Shown: positions 43,517 through 52,974, numbered from the stretch's first letter. The stretch: 64,000 nucleotides of DNA from an uncultured Brevundimonas sp. (GCF_937863155.1 NZ_CALMFB010000011.1:1-64000); one strand, 5' to 3'. Notes: generated by a model not told the origin, from the letters alone. Translations and numbers: made by a program.

Positions 43517-46216
43517 ATGGTGATCATGACTCAGTGGGTTTACGGCTTCGGCGGCGGTTCGGCGGACGGCGACGCCTCGATGAAGAACCTGCTGGGCGGC
43601 AAGGGCGCCAATCTGGCCGAGATGTCGTCCCTGGGCCTGCCGGTGCCGCCGGGCTTCACCATCACCACCGAGGCCTGTGTCCACTACTACGCCCAGGGCG
43701 AGACCTATCCCGCCGATCTGGCGGAACAGGTCGCGGCGGGCCTGCAAAAGGTCGAGGGGATCACGGGCAAGCGGTTCGGTGATCCGGCCAACCCCCTGCT
43801 GGTCTCGGTCCGGTCGGGCGCGCGGGCGTCGATGCCTGGCATGATGGACACGGTGCTGAACCTGGGCCTGAACGACCAGACGGTCGAGGGGCTGGCGGCC
43901 CTGTCGGGCGACCGGCGCTTCGCCTTCGACAGCTACCGCCGCTTCATCACCATGTATTCGAACGTGGTTCTGGGCCTGGGCCACGACCTGTTCGAGGAAG
44001 TGCTGGACGATCACAAGGACCGCCTGGGCGTCACGGTCGATACGGACCTGAGCGCGGGCGACTGGGAGAAGGTGGTCGGCGACTACAAGGCGGTTGTCGA
44101 GCGCGAGCTGGGCGAGGGCTTTCCCCAAGACCCGAACGACCAGCTGTGGGGCGCGGTCGGCGCCGTCTTCGCCAGCTGGATGAACGACCGGGCCAAATTC
44201 TATCGCCGCATGCACGACATCCCCGAAAGCTGGGGCACGGCGGTGAACGTCCAGTCGATGGTGTTCGGCAATATGGGCCAGACCTCGGCCACCGGTGTGG
44301 CCTTCACCCGCAACCCCTCGACCGGCGAGGCGCGGCTGTACGGCGAGTTCCTGATCAACGCCCAGGGCGAAGATGTCGTCGCCGGCATCCGCACGCCGCA
44401 AAGCCTGACCAGGGCCGGGCGCGAGGAGATGGGCGAAACCGCCCCCTCGATGGAAGAGGCCATGCCCGAGGTGTTCGGCCAGTTCGTCGAGGTCGTCGGC
44501 CGGCTGGAAAGCCACTATCGCGACATGCAGGACATCGAGTTCACGGTCGAGCAGGGGCGGCTGTGGATGCTGCAGACCCGCAACGGCAAGCGCACGGCCA
44601 AGTCGGCGCTGAAGATCGCGGTCGATCTGGCCGCCGAGGGGGTGATCTCGCAGGAAGAGGCCGTCAGCCGGGTCGAACCGGCGGCGCTGGACCAGCTGCT
44701 GCACCCCACGCTGGACCCCAAGGCCCCGCGCAATGTCGTGACCACCGGCCTGCCCGCCAGCCCCGGCGCCGCGACCGGCAAGATCGTCTTCGACGCCGAC
44801 GAGGCAGAGCGGATGAGCCAGCTGGGCGATGCGGTCATCCTGGTCCGCACCGAGACCAGCCCGGAAGACATCCACGGCATGCACGCGGCGCGCGGCATCG
44901 TTACGGCGCGCGGCGGCATGACCAGCCACGCCGCCGTGGTGGCCCGCGGCATGGGCCGCCCCTGCGTCTCGGGCGCAGGGGACATCCAGATCGACGACAA
45001 GGCGCGGACCTTCACGGTCAAGGGCCGGACGTTCAAGGCCGGTGACATCATCACCATCGACGGCTCCAAGGGCGAGGTGATCGACGGCGCCGTGCCGATG
45101 ATCGAGCCGGAACTGACCGGCGACTTCCAGACCCTGATGGGCTGGGCCGACGGCATCCGCCGGCTGAAGGTGCGGGCCAACGCCGAAACCCCGACCGACG
45201 CCAAGACCGCGCGCGGCTTCGGCGCCGAGGGCGTGGGCCTGTGCCGAACCGAGCACATGTTCTTCGACGACACCCGGATCGCCGCCGTGCGCGAGATGAT
45301 CCTGGCCGACGACGAGGCGGGCCGCCGCGCCGCCCTGGCCAAGATCGCGCCGTTCCAGAAGGCGGACTTCGTCGAGCTGTTCCAGATCATGGCCGGCCTG
45401 CCGGTGACCATCCGCCTGCTGGACCCGCCGCTGCACGAGTTCATTCCCCATACCGAGGCCGAGATGGACGCCCTGGCGGCGTCTCAGGGGCTGGATGCGG
45501 CCAAGCTGAAGCGGCGGGCGGCGGACCTGCACGAGACCAACCCCATGCTGGGCCATCGCGGCTGCCGCCTGGGCGTCGCCTATCCCGAGATCTACGAGAT
45601 GCAGGTGCGCGCCATCATCGAGGCGGCGCTGGAGGTGAAGGCCAAGAGCGGCCAGGCGCCGATCCCGGAAATCATGCACCCGCTGGTGGCCCTGGGCGGG
45701 GAGATGAATTTCCTGCGCGCTCTGACCGACCGCACGGCCCAGGCGGTGTTCGCCGACACGGGCGACCAGGTCGACTATATGGTCGGCACCATGATCGAGC
45801 TGCCACGTGCGGCCCTGCGCGCCGCCGACCTGGCCCAGAGCGCCGAGTTCTTCAGCTTCGGCACCAATGACCTGACCCAGACGACGTTCGGCATCAGCCG
45901 CGACGATTCCGGCCGCTTCCTGCAGGCCTATCTGGACAAGGGCATCTTCGAGACCGACCCCTTCGTGCGGCTGGACCGAGACGGCGTCGGCGACCTGATC
46001 CGCATCGCGGCCGAACGCGGGCGGGCCGCGCGGCCGGGCATCAAGCTGGGCATCTGCGGCGAACATGGCGGCGATCCGTCGTCCATCGCCTTCTGCGAAA
46101 GCGTGGGCCTGGATTACGTCAGCTGCTCGCCCTATCGCGTACCCATCGCCCGTCTGGCGGCGGCCCAAGCGGCCCTGGCGGCGCGCACCGGCAAAGAACG
46201 CGAAAAGGATCGCTGA
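43517..46216 (+). CDS. ppdK: Pyruvate, phosphate dikinase
   Basis: Interconverts pyruvate, ATP and phosphate with PEP, AMP and pyrophosphate. It has 899 residues. The ATP-grasp domain begins TQWVYGFGGGSADGDASMKNLLGGKGANLAEM; the phospho-histidine domain has ARGGMTSHAAVVARGMGRPCVSG; the PEP-binding barrel has GVGLCRTEHMFF and ends in KLGICGEHGGDPSSI with the catalytic Cys. ATGs at 43517 and 43526 both follow GGGAG; the first has better spacing. Upstream frame extension overlaps the CitE-like gene and is not real. With pyk in the same window, it marks a reversible PEP-pyruvate node. Confidence 0.97.
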   Translation: MVIMTQWVYGFGGGSADGDASMKNLLGGKGANLAEMSSLGLPVPPGFTITTEACVHYYAQGETYPADLAEQVAAGLQKVEGITGKRFGDPANPLLVSVRSGARASMPGMMDTVLNLGLNDQTVEGLAALSGDRRFAFDSYRRFITMYSNVVLGLGHDLFEEVLDDHKDRLGVTVDTDLSAGDWEKVVGDYKAVVERELGEGFPQDPNDQLWGAVGAVFASWMNDRAKFYRRMHDIPESWGTAVNVQSMVFGNMGQTSATGVAFTRNPSTGEARLYGEFLINAQGEDVVAGIRTPQSLTRAGREEMGETAPSMEEAMPEVFGQFVEVVGRLESHYRDMQDIEFTVEQGRLWMLQTRNGKRTAKSALKIAVDLAAEGVISQEEAVSRVEPAALDQLLHPTLDPKAPRNVVTTGLPASPGAATGKIVFDADEAERMSQLGDAVILVRTETSPEDIHGMHAARGIVTARGGMTSHAAVVARGMGRPCVSGAGDIQIDDKARTFTVKGRTFKAGDIITIDGSKGEVIDGAVPMIEPELTGDFQTLMGWADGIRRLKVRANAETPTDAKTARGFGAEGVGLCRTEHMFFDDTRIAAVREMILADDEAGRRAALAKIAPFQKADFVELFQIMAGLPVTIRLLDPPLHEFIPHTEAEMDALAASQGLDAAKLKRRAADLHETNPMLGHRGCRLGVAYPEIYEMQVRAIIEAALEVKAKSGQAPIPEIMHPLVALGGEMNFLRALTDRTAQAVFADTGDQVDYMVGTMIELPRAALRAADLAQSAEFFSFGTNDLTQTTFGISRDDSGRFLQAYLDKGIFETDPFVRLDRDGVGDLIRIAAERGRAARPGIKLGICGEHGGDPSSIAFCESVGLDYVSCSPYRVPIARLAAAQAALAARTGKEREKDR

Positions 46217-46307
46217 CCAGTCGGTAAGTTTAGGCGCGCCGCATTTCAGTCATTCTTGACTGAACATCGTGTGTGTCTTTTCGTACACGGTTAAGCTTCC
46301 GTAATGA

Positions 46308-46329
46308 AACGGCCATGGAACGGCCATGG
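46308..46329 (+). repeat. Tandem 11 bp direct repeat upstream of the OMP gene
   Basis: AACGGCCATGG occurs twice in a row in the 190-base leader of the outer-membrane protein gene. The leader also contains CAGTCA-N4-TGACTG (46247-46262), possibly a weak ppdK terminator, and GTGAC-N7-GTCAC near 46367-46383. No named element recognised. Confidence 0.6.
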
Positions 46330-46406
46330 GTGCATCCCCATTTCTTCATCCGCTGGGTGGGGCCGGTGACCGAAGAAGTCACCGTATCCAGAGGATTGAC
46401 ATACCA

Positions 46407-46925
46407 ATGCGTAAACTTCTCATCGCGACCGCCGCCATTACCGCCATCGCCGCTCCGGCTGCTGCGCAAAGCATCTCGAATACCTATGGCACGCTGGGCT
46501 ATAGCAGCGTTCAGGGCAATGACACCGACCTGGGCGCCGTCACCGGCCGCATCGGCGCGCGTTTCACGCCCTATATCGGCGTGGAAGGTGAAGCCTCGTT
46601 CGGCATCAGCGACGACAACATCGCCGGCATCCCGAACTCCAAGGCCGAGCTGAAGCACGACCTGGCCGCCTATGTGACCGGCACCATCCCGGTGTCGCAG
46701 AATTTCGAACTGTTCGGCCGCGTCGGCTACGGCACCACCAAGGTGAAGGCCGAAGTGGGCGGCGTGTCGGCCTCGGACAGCGAGGAAAGCATCAACTGGG
46801 GCGTCGGCGGCAACTACTTCTTCGACGGCCAGAACGGCGTCCGCGCCGACTGGACCCGCCGCGACTTCCGCGACGGCGCCGGTGACGCCGACGTCTGGTC
46901 GGTGAATTTCGTCCGCAAATTCTGA
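46407..46925 (+). CDS. Small outer-membrane beta-barrel protein
   Basis: Exported protein of 172 residues, signal peptide MRKLLIATAAITAIAAPAAAQ. The mature part alternates polar and hydrophobic residues as in an eight-stranded barrel of the OmpA/Opa-like porin superfamily: GAVTGRIGARFTPYIGVEGEASFGI, HDLAAYVTGTIPV, FELFGRVGYGTTKV, and a terminal DVWSVNFVRKF with C-terminal Phe, the usual BAM recognition signature. AGAGGA lies 12 bases before the ATG at 46407. A strong terminator follows. Likely an abundant envelope protein; ligand unknown. Confidence 0.9.
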   Translation: MRKLLIATAAITAIAAPAAAQSISNTYGTLGYSSVQGNDTDLGAVTGRIGARFTPYIGVEGEASFGISDDNIAGIPNSKAELKHDLAAYVTGTIPVSQNFELFGRVGYGTTKVKAEVGGVSASDSEESINWGVGGNYFFDGQNGVRADWTRRDFRDGAGDADVWSVNFVRKF

Positions 46926-46948
46926 TCGGACGACACAGGCTTTTGGCG

Positions 46949-46978
46949 AAAGGCGCGCTCGAAAGGGCGCGCCTTTTT
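46949..46978 (+). terminator. Rho-independent terminator after the OMP gene
   Basis: Perfect 10 bp stem AAAGGCGCGC/GCGCGCCTTT with an 8-base loop ending in TTTTT. One of the clearest terminators in the window; it also lies just past the stop of the convergent gene at 46990. Confidence 0.92.
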
Positions 46979-46989
46979 CGTATGCGGGT

Positions 46990-47262
46990 TCAGGCCAGGC
47001 CCGGCTGCAGGGCCCAGCGCATCGACCCTTCGCCAAAGGGGCGGAAGAACAGGTCGCGATATTTCTCGAACACCTCGACCACGCGCGCGGCCAGATCCTG
47101 GGCCACCTGTTCGCCGCGCTGGCGCTTCATGGCGGCGACGCAGTCGACCACCACCGACTGATGCGCCGATCCGCCCATGCTTTTCAGCACGGCGGCGACA
47201 TCCTCAGCCAGCGGATCCAGCGGGGCGCCCCAGGGGCTGTTCGGATTGCGGGTGTGGGTCAT
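46990..47262 (-). CDS. Small conserved protein, possible winged helix
   Basis: Soluble protein of 90 residues. The ATG at 47262 (MTHTRNPNSPWGAPLDPLAED) is preferred over the TTG/GTG-led extension to 47310. The region AAVLKSMGGSAHQSVVVDCVAAMKRQRGEQVAQDLAARVVEVFEKYR has the length and helix pattern of a small winged-helix domain; this is a structural guess. It ends FFRPFGEGSMRWALQPGLA. Function unknown. Confidence 0.7.
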   Translation of the reverse strand: MTHTRNPNSPWGAPLDPLAEDVAAVLKSMGGSAHQSVVVDCVAAMKRQRGEQVAQDLAARVVEVFEKYRDLFFRPFGEGSMRWALQPGLA

Positions 47263-47364
47263 GCGGGCCTGCTCCCCTCTGTCCTCGACACTGGAGAGAA
47301 CGGGTCGCAAAGACTGGTCCCAGATGCAAGCGTCAGCGCAGAATCGTGAACGCAGCGCGCGCCA

Positions 47365-48507
47365 TCAGGCCCGTTTGCGCACGAACACCGTCCCGGCCGA
47401 ATAGCCCGCGCCGAAGCTGCAGATCAGCCCCGTATCGCCCGGCGCAAAGCCGTCGTTGTGCAGGTGGAAGGCGATGATCGACCCGGCCGACGAAGTGTTG
47501 GCGTAGTCGTCCAGGATGATGACGTTCTCGCCCGGCGCGGGGTCGCGGCCCAGCACCTTGCGCCCGATCATCTCGTTCATGTTGATGTTGGCCTGATGCA
47601 GCCACAGCCGCTTCAAACCGGCCGGCTCCAGGCCCAGGTCGGCCGCATGGTCCACGATCATCTCGGCGACCATGGGCACCACATCCTTGAACACCTTGCG
47701 GCCCTGCTGGACGAACAGCTTGTCGGTCGGGCCGCCGGGCGTATCGGGCGCGGCGCCGGTGGCCAGGGCGGCGGTGTTCAGGAAGCCGAAATTGTTGCGG
47801 ATATTGTTCGAGAAGACGGTCTTCAGCCGCGAACCCAGAATCTCCCAGCCGCCCGCCCCGGCCTGATCCTCGGCCTCGATGATCACGGCCGTGGCCACGT
47901 CGCCGAAGATGAAATGGCTGTCGCGGTCGGTGAAGTTCAGATGGGCCGAGCAGACCTCGGGGTTGACCATCAGCACCGCCTTGACCGAGCCGGAGGCGAT
48001 GAAATCCGCCGCTGTCTTGATGCCGAAGGTGGCGCTGCTGCAGGCCACATTCATGTCGAAGGCGAAGCCCTCGATCCCCAGGGCCTGCTGCACCTCGATG
48101 GCCATGGCCGGATAAGGCCGCTGCATGTTCGAGGCGGCGCACAAGACGGCGCCGATCTCGCTGACCGGCTTGCCCCAGCGGGCGATGGCGTCACGCGCCG
48201 CCTTGACCGCCATTTCGGCCAGGATCGACAGCTCGTCGTTCGAGCGTTCAGCCAGGTTCGGCCGCATCCGGGCGGGGTCAAGCACCCCGGCCTTGTCCAT
48301 CACGAACCGCGACTTGATGCCCGACGCCTTTTCGATGAACTCAGGCGACGACGGGGTGCGCGCCTCCAGCTCGCCCGCCGCGATGGCGTCGGCGTTGTCG
48401 GCGTTCCACCGCTCGGCCCAGGCGTTGTAGGCGTCGACCAGTTCCGCGTTCGAGATGGACTGGTCCGGGGTGAACAGGCCGGTGGCGGCGATCACTGCGT
48501 TCGTCAT
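47365..48507 (-). CDS. Beta-ketoacyl-ACP synthase III-like enzyme
   Basis: Thiolase-fold condensing enzyme of 380 residues, longer than FabH (about 320). The Cys-His-Asn triad is in FDMNVACSSATFGIK, LWLHQANINMNE and DDYANTSSAGSI. The extra N-terminal segment (residues 28-60) places it with the longer KAS III group that includes Pseudomonas PA3286, which primes fatty-acid synthesis from medium-chain acyl-CoA; substrate here is inferred. It lies 67 bases downstream of the start-distal end of the KpsC gene in the same direction, with no proven link. Confidence 0.9.
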   Translation of the reverse strand: MTNAVIAATGLFTPDQSISNAELVDAYNAWAERWNADNADAIAAGELEARTPSSPEFIEKASGIKSRFVMDKAGVLDPARMRPNLAERSNDELSILAEMAVKAARDAIARWGKPVSEIGAVLCAASNMQRPYPAMAIEVQQALGIEGFAFDMNVACSSATFGIKTAADFIASGSVKAVLMVNPEVCSAHLNFTDRDSHFIFGDVATAVIIEAEDQAGAGGWEILGSRLKTVFSNNIRNNFGFLNTAALATGAAPDTPGGPTDKLFVQQGRKVFKDVVPMVAEMIVDHAADLGLEPAGLKRLWLHQANINMNEMIGRKVLGRDPAPGENVIILDDYANTSSAGSIIAFHLHNDGFAPGDTGLICSFGAGYSAGTVFVRKRA

Positions 48508-48574
48508 TATCGATTCCTACCGCGCGGCACGCGACGCCTCGCTGAAAAGAGGTCCGTGTCGATCCGCAACCCAC

Positions 48575-50632
48575 TCAGTACGACGGCGGCGGCGTGCGGT
48601 CGAGACTGCTGCGAATTCCCTTCCACCAGCGGGCGACCTGGTTGGGCGGCGCGGGTGTCGGGCGGCCTCGCGCGGCGATCAACGCCTCGACCAGATCCTC
48701 GGCCTCGCACGGCCAGCCGGTCGGAGCGACATAGACCGGATAGGCGATCAGGGCGGCGTGGATCAGATCGTCCAGACCGGCCCGGCGCGTGCGGCGTGCA
48801 AACGTCAGCCGGTCCTCGGTCAGGCCCCATCCGGCATAGAAGGGCCGCCCATAGGTGGACACCGCCTTGCCCCGCAGCAGGGCCTCGAACCCCGCCAGAC
48901 TGGTCAGGGTGGCCAGCCGGTCGCAGGCGTGGATGCAGTCGATCACATCCAGGCCGTCGGCCACCGCATCGACGGCTCCCAGCGCCCCCGCATCCAGTCG
49001 CCCCGGCCGGTTGCCCGCCAGAACGTCGGGGTGGTTGCGATAGACGATGAAGGCGTCCGGTCGGTCGGCGCGCACGGCGGCGATCAGTCCGGCGTTGGTG
49101 CGAATGGCCTCGCACCCGGTCAGGATGGACTTGTCGTTCTCGACCTGGCCGACGACCAGAACCCGCTCGCGATCCGTGGGCCAGTCGGTCGGGATGGGCG
49201 CGCCCGCCAGATTGTATTTCGACACCCCCGCCTCAACCACGCGGTCGCACAGGCGCCGGGCGCGGGCGGCCTGATCCGGCGTCAGATCGGCGGTCTGGAT
49301 CAGCGTCTCCAGGCGGCTGGGCGTGCGCGGATCGTAGTAGACGCCCAGGTCGTCCAGGGCGACCGACAGGGCGCCAAAGAAGTCGGACCCCAGCCCCTGC
49401 GACCGGATGAAGCCATCCTCGATCCGCACCGTGGGGCCGTCGAAGGCGGCGGCGGCGGTGCGCACGGCCTCGGTCTCCTTGCCCGCCCACCAGGCCAGAC
49501 GCCTGCCGGTTTCGGCCGCATGGCGGGCGGCGGCGCGGGGTGAACCGATGAAGCGGTGGGTCGCCTTGGGGCTGTTCAGCAGGCGGCGGATGGCGCCGCG
49601 CTTGGCCGGGGCGAAGCCGGTCAGGGACCAGCCCCCCGCCAGACGGTTCGCCCGGTCGCGCAGGGCGATCAGCCGCTCCAGCGCCTGTTCCGCCTCGCAT
49701 CGCCGGCCCGTGACCGGATCGACATAGCGGCTGTAGGCGATCAAAGCGGCGGCCGCGACCTGTTCGATATCGCGCGCCACGCCCCGGCGGCCGGTGTCGA
49801 CCGCATCGGTCGTCAGGCCCCAGCCGGAATAGAAGGGCGCCCCGAAACACGACACCGGCAGGCCCCGCAACAGGGCCTCGAACCCCAGGGCCGAGGTGAC
49901 GCAATAGACGGCGTCCACCGCCGCCAGCAGGTCGGCCGGCCGCACATCGGCGTCGATCAGGGTCACGCCGTCCAAATCAGCGGCGTCGATGCAGCCCTGT
50001 TTGCGCCCGGCGGCGACGGCGGGATGGCGTTTGACGATGATCTGGGCGTCCGGGTTCTGAGCCTTGGCGGCGGCCAGCATGGCGCGGAAACTGTCAGGGT
50101 CCGCCAGGCCATAGCCGATGGAGGCGTCGCCCGCCGTCTGATCCACCACCAGCACCCGGCGTCCGGGCTTCAGGATGGCGGGGTCCAGCGGCCCGCCCAT
50201 ATTGGTCTTGGATATGCCCGCCGCGACGATGCGGTCGATCAGCCCCCCCGCCCGCGCCCGCAGCCCCGCATCGCACCAGGCGTCGGCGGTGCAGATCAGA
50301 TGCTCCAGCCGGCTGGGCCGCGTCGCGTCGTAATAGATCCCCAGGTCATCGACGATCAGGCTCAGGCTGGCCGCCCCCGTCTCGCCCAGGCCGACCGATC
50401 TCAGGAACCCGTCCTCCAGCGCCACATAGGGCCGCCGGTTCGCCGCCGCCCAGCGCCGCCCCGCCTCGGCCGTCGGCTTCATGCCCCAGCCCAGGACCGC
50501 GCGCACATCACTGCCGGGCAGCCGACGCAGCTCATGGTCGGGCAGAAACTGGGCCAGGAACGGTACCTTCCACACGCCGGGCGCGCAGACCCAGGCAGGC
50601 GTCGGCTCAGGACGGATAGGCGCGGCGGTCAT
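48575..50632 (-). CDS. kpsC: KpsC-type dual Kdo transferase (capsule lipid linker)
   Basis: Protein of 685 residues made of two tandem GT-B type capsule-synthesis domains. N-terminal copy (about 10-340): FLRSVGLGETGAASLSLIVDD, GISKTNMGG, VIVKRHP-like IIVKRHPAV and GFEALLRGLPVSCFGAPFYSGWGL. C-terminal copy (about 350-680): FIRSQGLGSDFFGALSVALDD, GVSKYNLAG, VYRNHPDVLAG and GFEALLRGKAVSTYGRPFYAGWGL. KpsC enzymes alternately add beta-Kdo residues to phosphatidylglycerol to build the capsule anchor. The ATG at 50632 starts MTAAPIRPEPTPAWVC. No kpsS, transport or other capsule genes are adjacent. Confidence 0.9.
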   Translation of the reverse strand: MTAAPIRPEPTPAWVCAPGVWKVPFLAQFLPDHELRRLPGSDVRAVLGWGMKPTAEAGRRWAAANRRPYVALEDGFLRSVGLGETGAASLSLIVDDLGIYYDATRPSRLEHLICTADAWCDAGLRARAGGLIDRIVAAGISKTNMGGPLDPAILKPGRRVLVVDQTAGDASIGYGLADPDSFRAMLAAAKAQNPDAQIIVKRHPAVAAGRKQGCIDAADLDGVTLIDADVRPADLLAAVDAVYCVTSALGFEALLRGLPVSCFGAPFYSGWGLTTDAVDTGRRGVARDIEQVAAAALIAYSRYVDPVTGRRCEAEQALERLIALRDRANRLAGGWSLTGFAPAKRGAIRRLLNSPKATHRFIGSPRAAARHAAETGRRLAWWAGKETEAVRTAAAAFDGPTVRIEDGFIRSQGLGSDFFGALSVALDDLGVYYDPRTPSRLETLIQTADLTPDQAARARRLCDRVVEAGVSKYNLAGAPIPTDWPTDRERVLVVGQVENDKSILTGCEAIRTNAGLIAAVRADRPDAFIVYRNHPDVLAGNRPGRLDAGALGAVDAVADGLDVIDCIHACDRLATLTSLAGFEALLRGKAVSTYGRPFYAGWGLTEDRLTFARRTRRAGLDDLIHAALIAYPVYVAPTGWPCEAEDLVEALIAARGRPTPAPPNQVARWWKGIRSSLDRTPPPSY

Positions 50633-50683
50633 GCTTTGCCGTTCTAGGGGGGCGACCGGGGCCTGTCGATGAGGCGCACCCCT

Positions 50684-50708
50684 CCCTTCTCCCCTTGCGG
50701 GAGAAGGG
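50684..50708. repeat. Palindromic repeat between glyS and kpsC
   Basis: CCCTTCTCCC/GGGAGAAGGG, 10 bp arms with a 5-base loop. It looks like a dispersed REP-like palindrome, possibly also acting as the glyS terminator. Different in sequence from the repeats around the DUF559 gene but similar in style. Confidence 0.65.
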
Positions 50709-50715
50709 CCGCATT

Positions 50716-52974
50716 TCACCCCCCGATCATGCCGAAATCGGCGACGCGACCCATGACGGCCCGCACCTGGCCCAGCAGTTTCAGGCGGTTGTCGCGTTCG
50801 GCCGGGACGTCCGAGTTGACCATGACGGCGGTGAAGAAGGCGTCCACCGGCACGCGCAGGCGGGCCAGGGCGGTCATGGCGGCGGCGAAATCCTCGGCGT
50901 CCAGCGCGGCGTCCACGGCGGTCGCGGCGGCGGCGGCGGCGAAGGCCAGGGCGGTCTCTTCCGCCGGCTGGTTCGGCAGGCCGGTCTGGACCATTCCGGT
51001 GGGCAGTTCGCCCTTCTTTTCTTCGGCGCGCAGGATGTTGGACGCACGCTTGTAGCCCGCCAGCAGATTGGCCCCGTCGTCGGTGGCCAGAAACGCCTCC
51101 AGCGCCTCGACCCGCCGCACGATCCGCACCAGGTCGTCGTCGCCCAGGGCGAAGACGGCGTCAACCAGGTCGTGGCGCTTGCCCTGATCGCGGAGGAGGA
51201 CTTTCAGGCGGTCGGCGAAGAAGGAAAGAACTCCAAACTTTTCATCCTCTAGCCCAATACGACTGCCCAACGGGAACGTCTGCTCCAGCATTTCCTGCCG
51301 CTCTCGAACGAGTTGTTCCAGCCGGTTCGGCAAATCCTCGATAGCCTCAGGATCCAAGCGGGCGACATCTACAATTGCGACGGGCTGCGCCCTGCGAGCT
51401 TCGGCGACGAGACGGTCAAGGTTTGCACGGCTGCCCTGCACACGCTCTACGTTGAGCAACGATAGCCGCACCCCATTCTCAAGCACCAGCCGGATCACCC
51501 CCAGCGCCGCGCGGCGCAGGGCGAAGGGGTCTTTCGATCCCGTCGGCTTCTCGTCGATGGCGAAGAAGCCGACCAGGGCGTCCAGCTTGTCGGCCAGGGC
51601 CACCGCCACCGTCAGGGGCGCGGTGGGGACCGTGTCGGTCGGTCCCTGCGGACGATAGTGGTCGCGCACGGCGTCGGCGACGGCGTCCGGATAGCCGGCG
51701 GCTCTGAGGTAATAGCCGCCCATGATCCCCTGCAGTTCGGGGAATTCGCCCACCATGCCCGAGGCCAGGTCGGCCTTGGCCAGACGCGCGGCCTGTTCGG
51801 CCTGATCCGGGTCGGCGCCGACTAGCGGTGCGATCTCGCGGGCCAGGGCGGCGATGCGGTCCACCCGCTCGGCCATCGTTCCCAGTTTGGCGTGATAGGT
51901 GACGCCTTCCAGCTTCTTCAGCCAGGCGTCGAAGCCGACCTTGCGGTCCTCGTCCCAGAAGAAACGGGCGTCGTTCAGCCGGGCCGACAGGACGCGCGAA
52001 TTGCCCGCCGCCAGAGCCTGGCCGCCGTCGGTCGCCTCGACATTGGCCACCACCACGAAGTGCGGGGCCAGGGGAGCGCGGACCTCCAGGTCCGCATTTT
52101 CGGCCGTCACGGTCTGGCGGACCTGGAGGTCCGCGCGCCGCCGCACCGCGAAATATTTCTGGTGCGTCTTCATCGACAGCTGGACCACCTCGGGCGGCAG
52201 GTCCAGGAACTGAGGGTCCATGTCGCCCAGGATCGGCGTCGGCCATTCCGCCAGGCCCGACACCTCGTCCAGCAGGCCGTCGTCATCGACCAGAGCCAAC
52301 CCCTTGTCCGAACAGACCTTCTGCGCCGCCTCGAGAATCCGCAACCGCCGGTCGGCCGGGTCCAGCAGGACGTAGTGCTGCTCCAGCTTCTTGCGATAGT
52401 CGGCGAAGTCGGCCACGCCGAACGGGCGACCCGCACCCAGGAAGCGATGCCCCTCGGTCACGTCGCCGCTCTCGATGCCGTCGATGGCGAAGGGCACGAT
52501 GGCGCCGTCGAACAGGCACAGGATGCGCTTGATCGGCCGCACCCAGCGCAGGGTTCCGGACCCCCAGCGCATCGACTTGGGCCAGGGGAAGCCGCGCACG
52601 ATCTCTTCGACCATGGCCGGGATCATGTCGGCCGTGTCGCGGCCCTTTTGGCTGATGATGGCGAACAGCACGCCGTCGCGCTCGACCAGTTGATCGCGTG
52701 TCAGGCCGGTCTTGCGCAGGAAGCCGTCCAGCGCCTGCTCCGGCGCCGAGGTTTTCGGCCCCTTGATCTCTTCTTCGCGGTCGGGCGTGGCGACGGGCAG
52801 CCCCTCGACCACCAGGGTCAGACGACGCGGCCCGGCGAAGGTGGTCAGCGACGACCACTCCAGCCCGGCGGCCTTCAGCCGGTCGGACGCCATCCGCTCC
52901 AGATCACGCGCGGCCCCGGCCTGCATGCGGGCGGGGATTTCTTCGGAGAAGATTTCGAGAAGGAGTTGGGGCAT
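50716..52974 (-). CDS. glyS: Glycyl-tRNA synthetase beta subunit
   Basis: Beta subunit of the heterotetrameric glycine synthetase, 752 residues, in the normal range (about 690-750) and on the long side. It starts [50 protein letters not shown] and GIMGGYYLRAAGYPDAVADAVRDHYRPQGPTD are diagnostic. Residues about 498-583 (51226-51483) show unusual codon use: roughly 52 of 86 codons end in G/C by hand count against nearly all in the flanks. This patch covers the stretch after FALRRAALGVIRLVLENG, a normally variable loop, and seems longer than in relatives. The ATG overlaps the stop of the DUF559 gene (TAATG), not that of glyQ as is usual. Confidence 0.96.
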   Translation of the reverse strand: MPQLLLEIFSEEIPARMQAGAARDLERMASDRLKAAGLEWSSLTTFAGPRRLTLVVEGLPVATPDREEEIKGPKTSAPEQALDGFLRKTGLTRDQLVERDGVLFAIISQKGRDTADMIPAMVEEIVRGFPWPKSMRWGSGTLRWVRPIKRILCLFDGAIVPFAIDGIESGDVTEGHRFLGAGRPFGVADFADYRKKLEQHYVLLDPADRRLRILEAAQKVCSDKGLALVDDDGLLDEVSGLAEWPTPILGDMDPQFLDLPPEVVQLSMKTHQKYFAVRRRADLQVRQTVTAENADLEVRAPLAPHFVVVANVEATDGGQALAAGNSRVLSARLNDARFFWDEDRKVGFDAWLKKLEGVTYHAKLGTMAERVDRIAALAREIAPLVGADPDQAEQAARLAKADLASGMVGEFPELQGIMGGYYLRAAGYPDAVADAVRDHYRPQGPTDTVPTAPLTVAVALADKLDALVGFFAIDEKPTGSKDPFALRRAALGVIRLVLENGVRLSLLNVERVQGSRANLDRLVAEARRAQPVAIVDVARLDPEAIEDLPNRLEQLVRERQEMLEQTFPLGSRIGLEDEKFGVLSFFADRLKVLLRDQGKRHDLVDAVFALGDDDLVRIVRRVEALEAFLATDDGANLLAGYKRASNILRAEEKKGELPTGMVQTGLPNQPAEETALAFAAAAAATAVDAALDAEDFAAAMTALARLRVPVDAFFTAVMVNSDVPAERDNRLKLLGQVRAVMGRVADFGMIGG

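Noticed and set aside
50684..50708. Part of the DUF559 unit
   Set aside because: Arm sequence CCCTTCTCCC differs from the CTCGAG-centred repeats and lies beyond glyS; treated as a separate REP-like palindrome.
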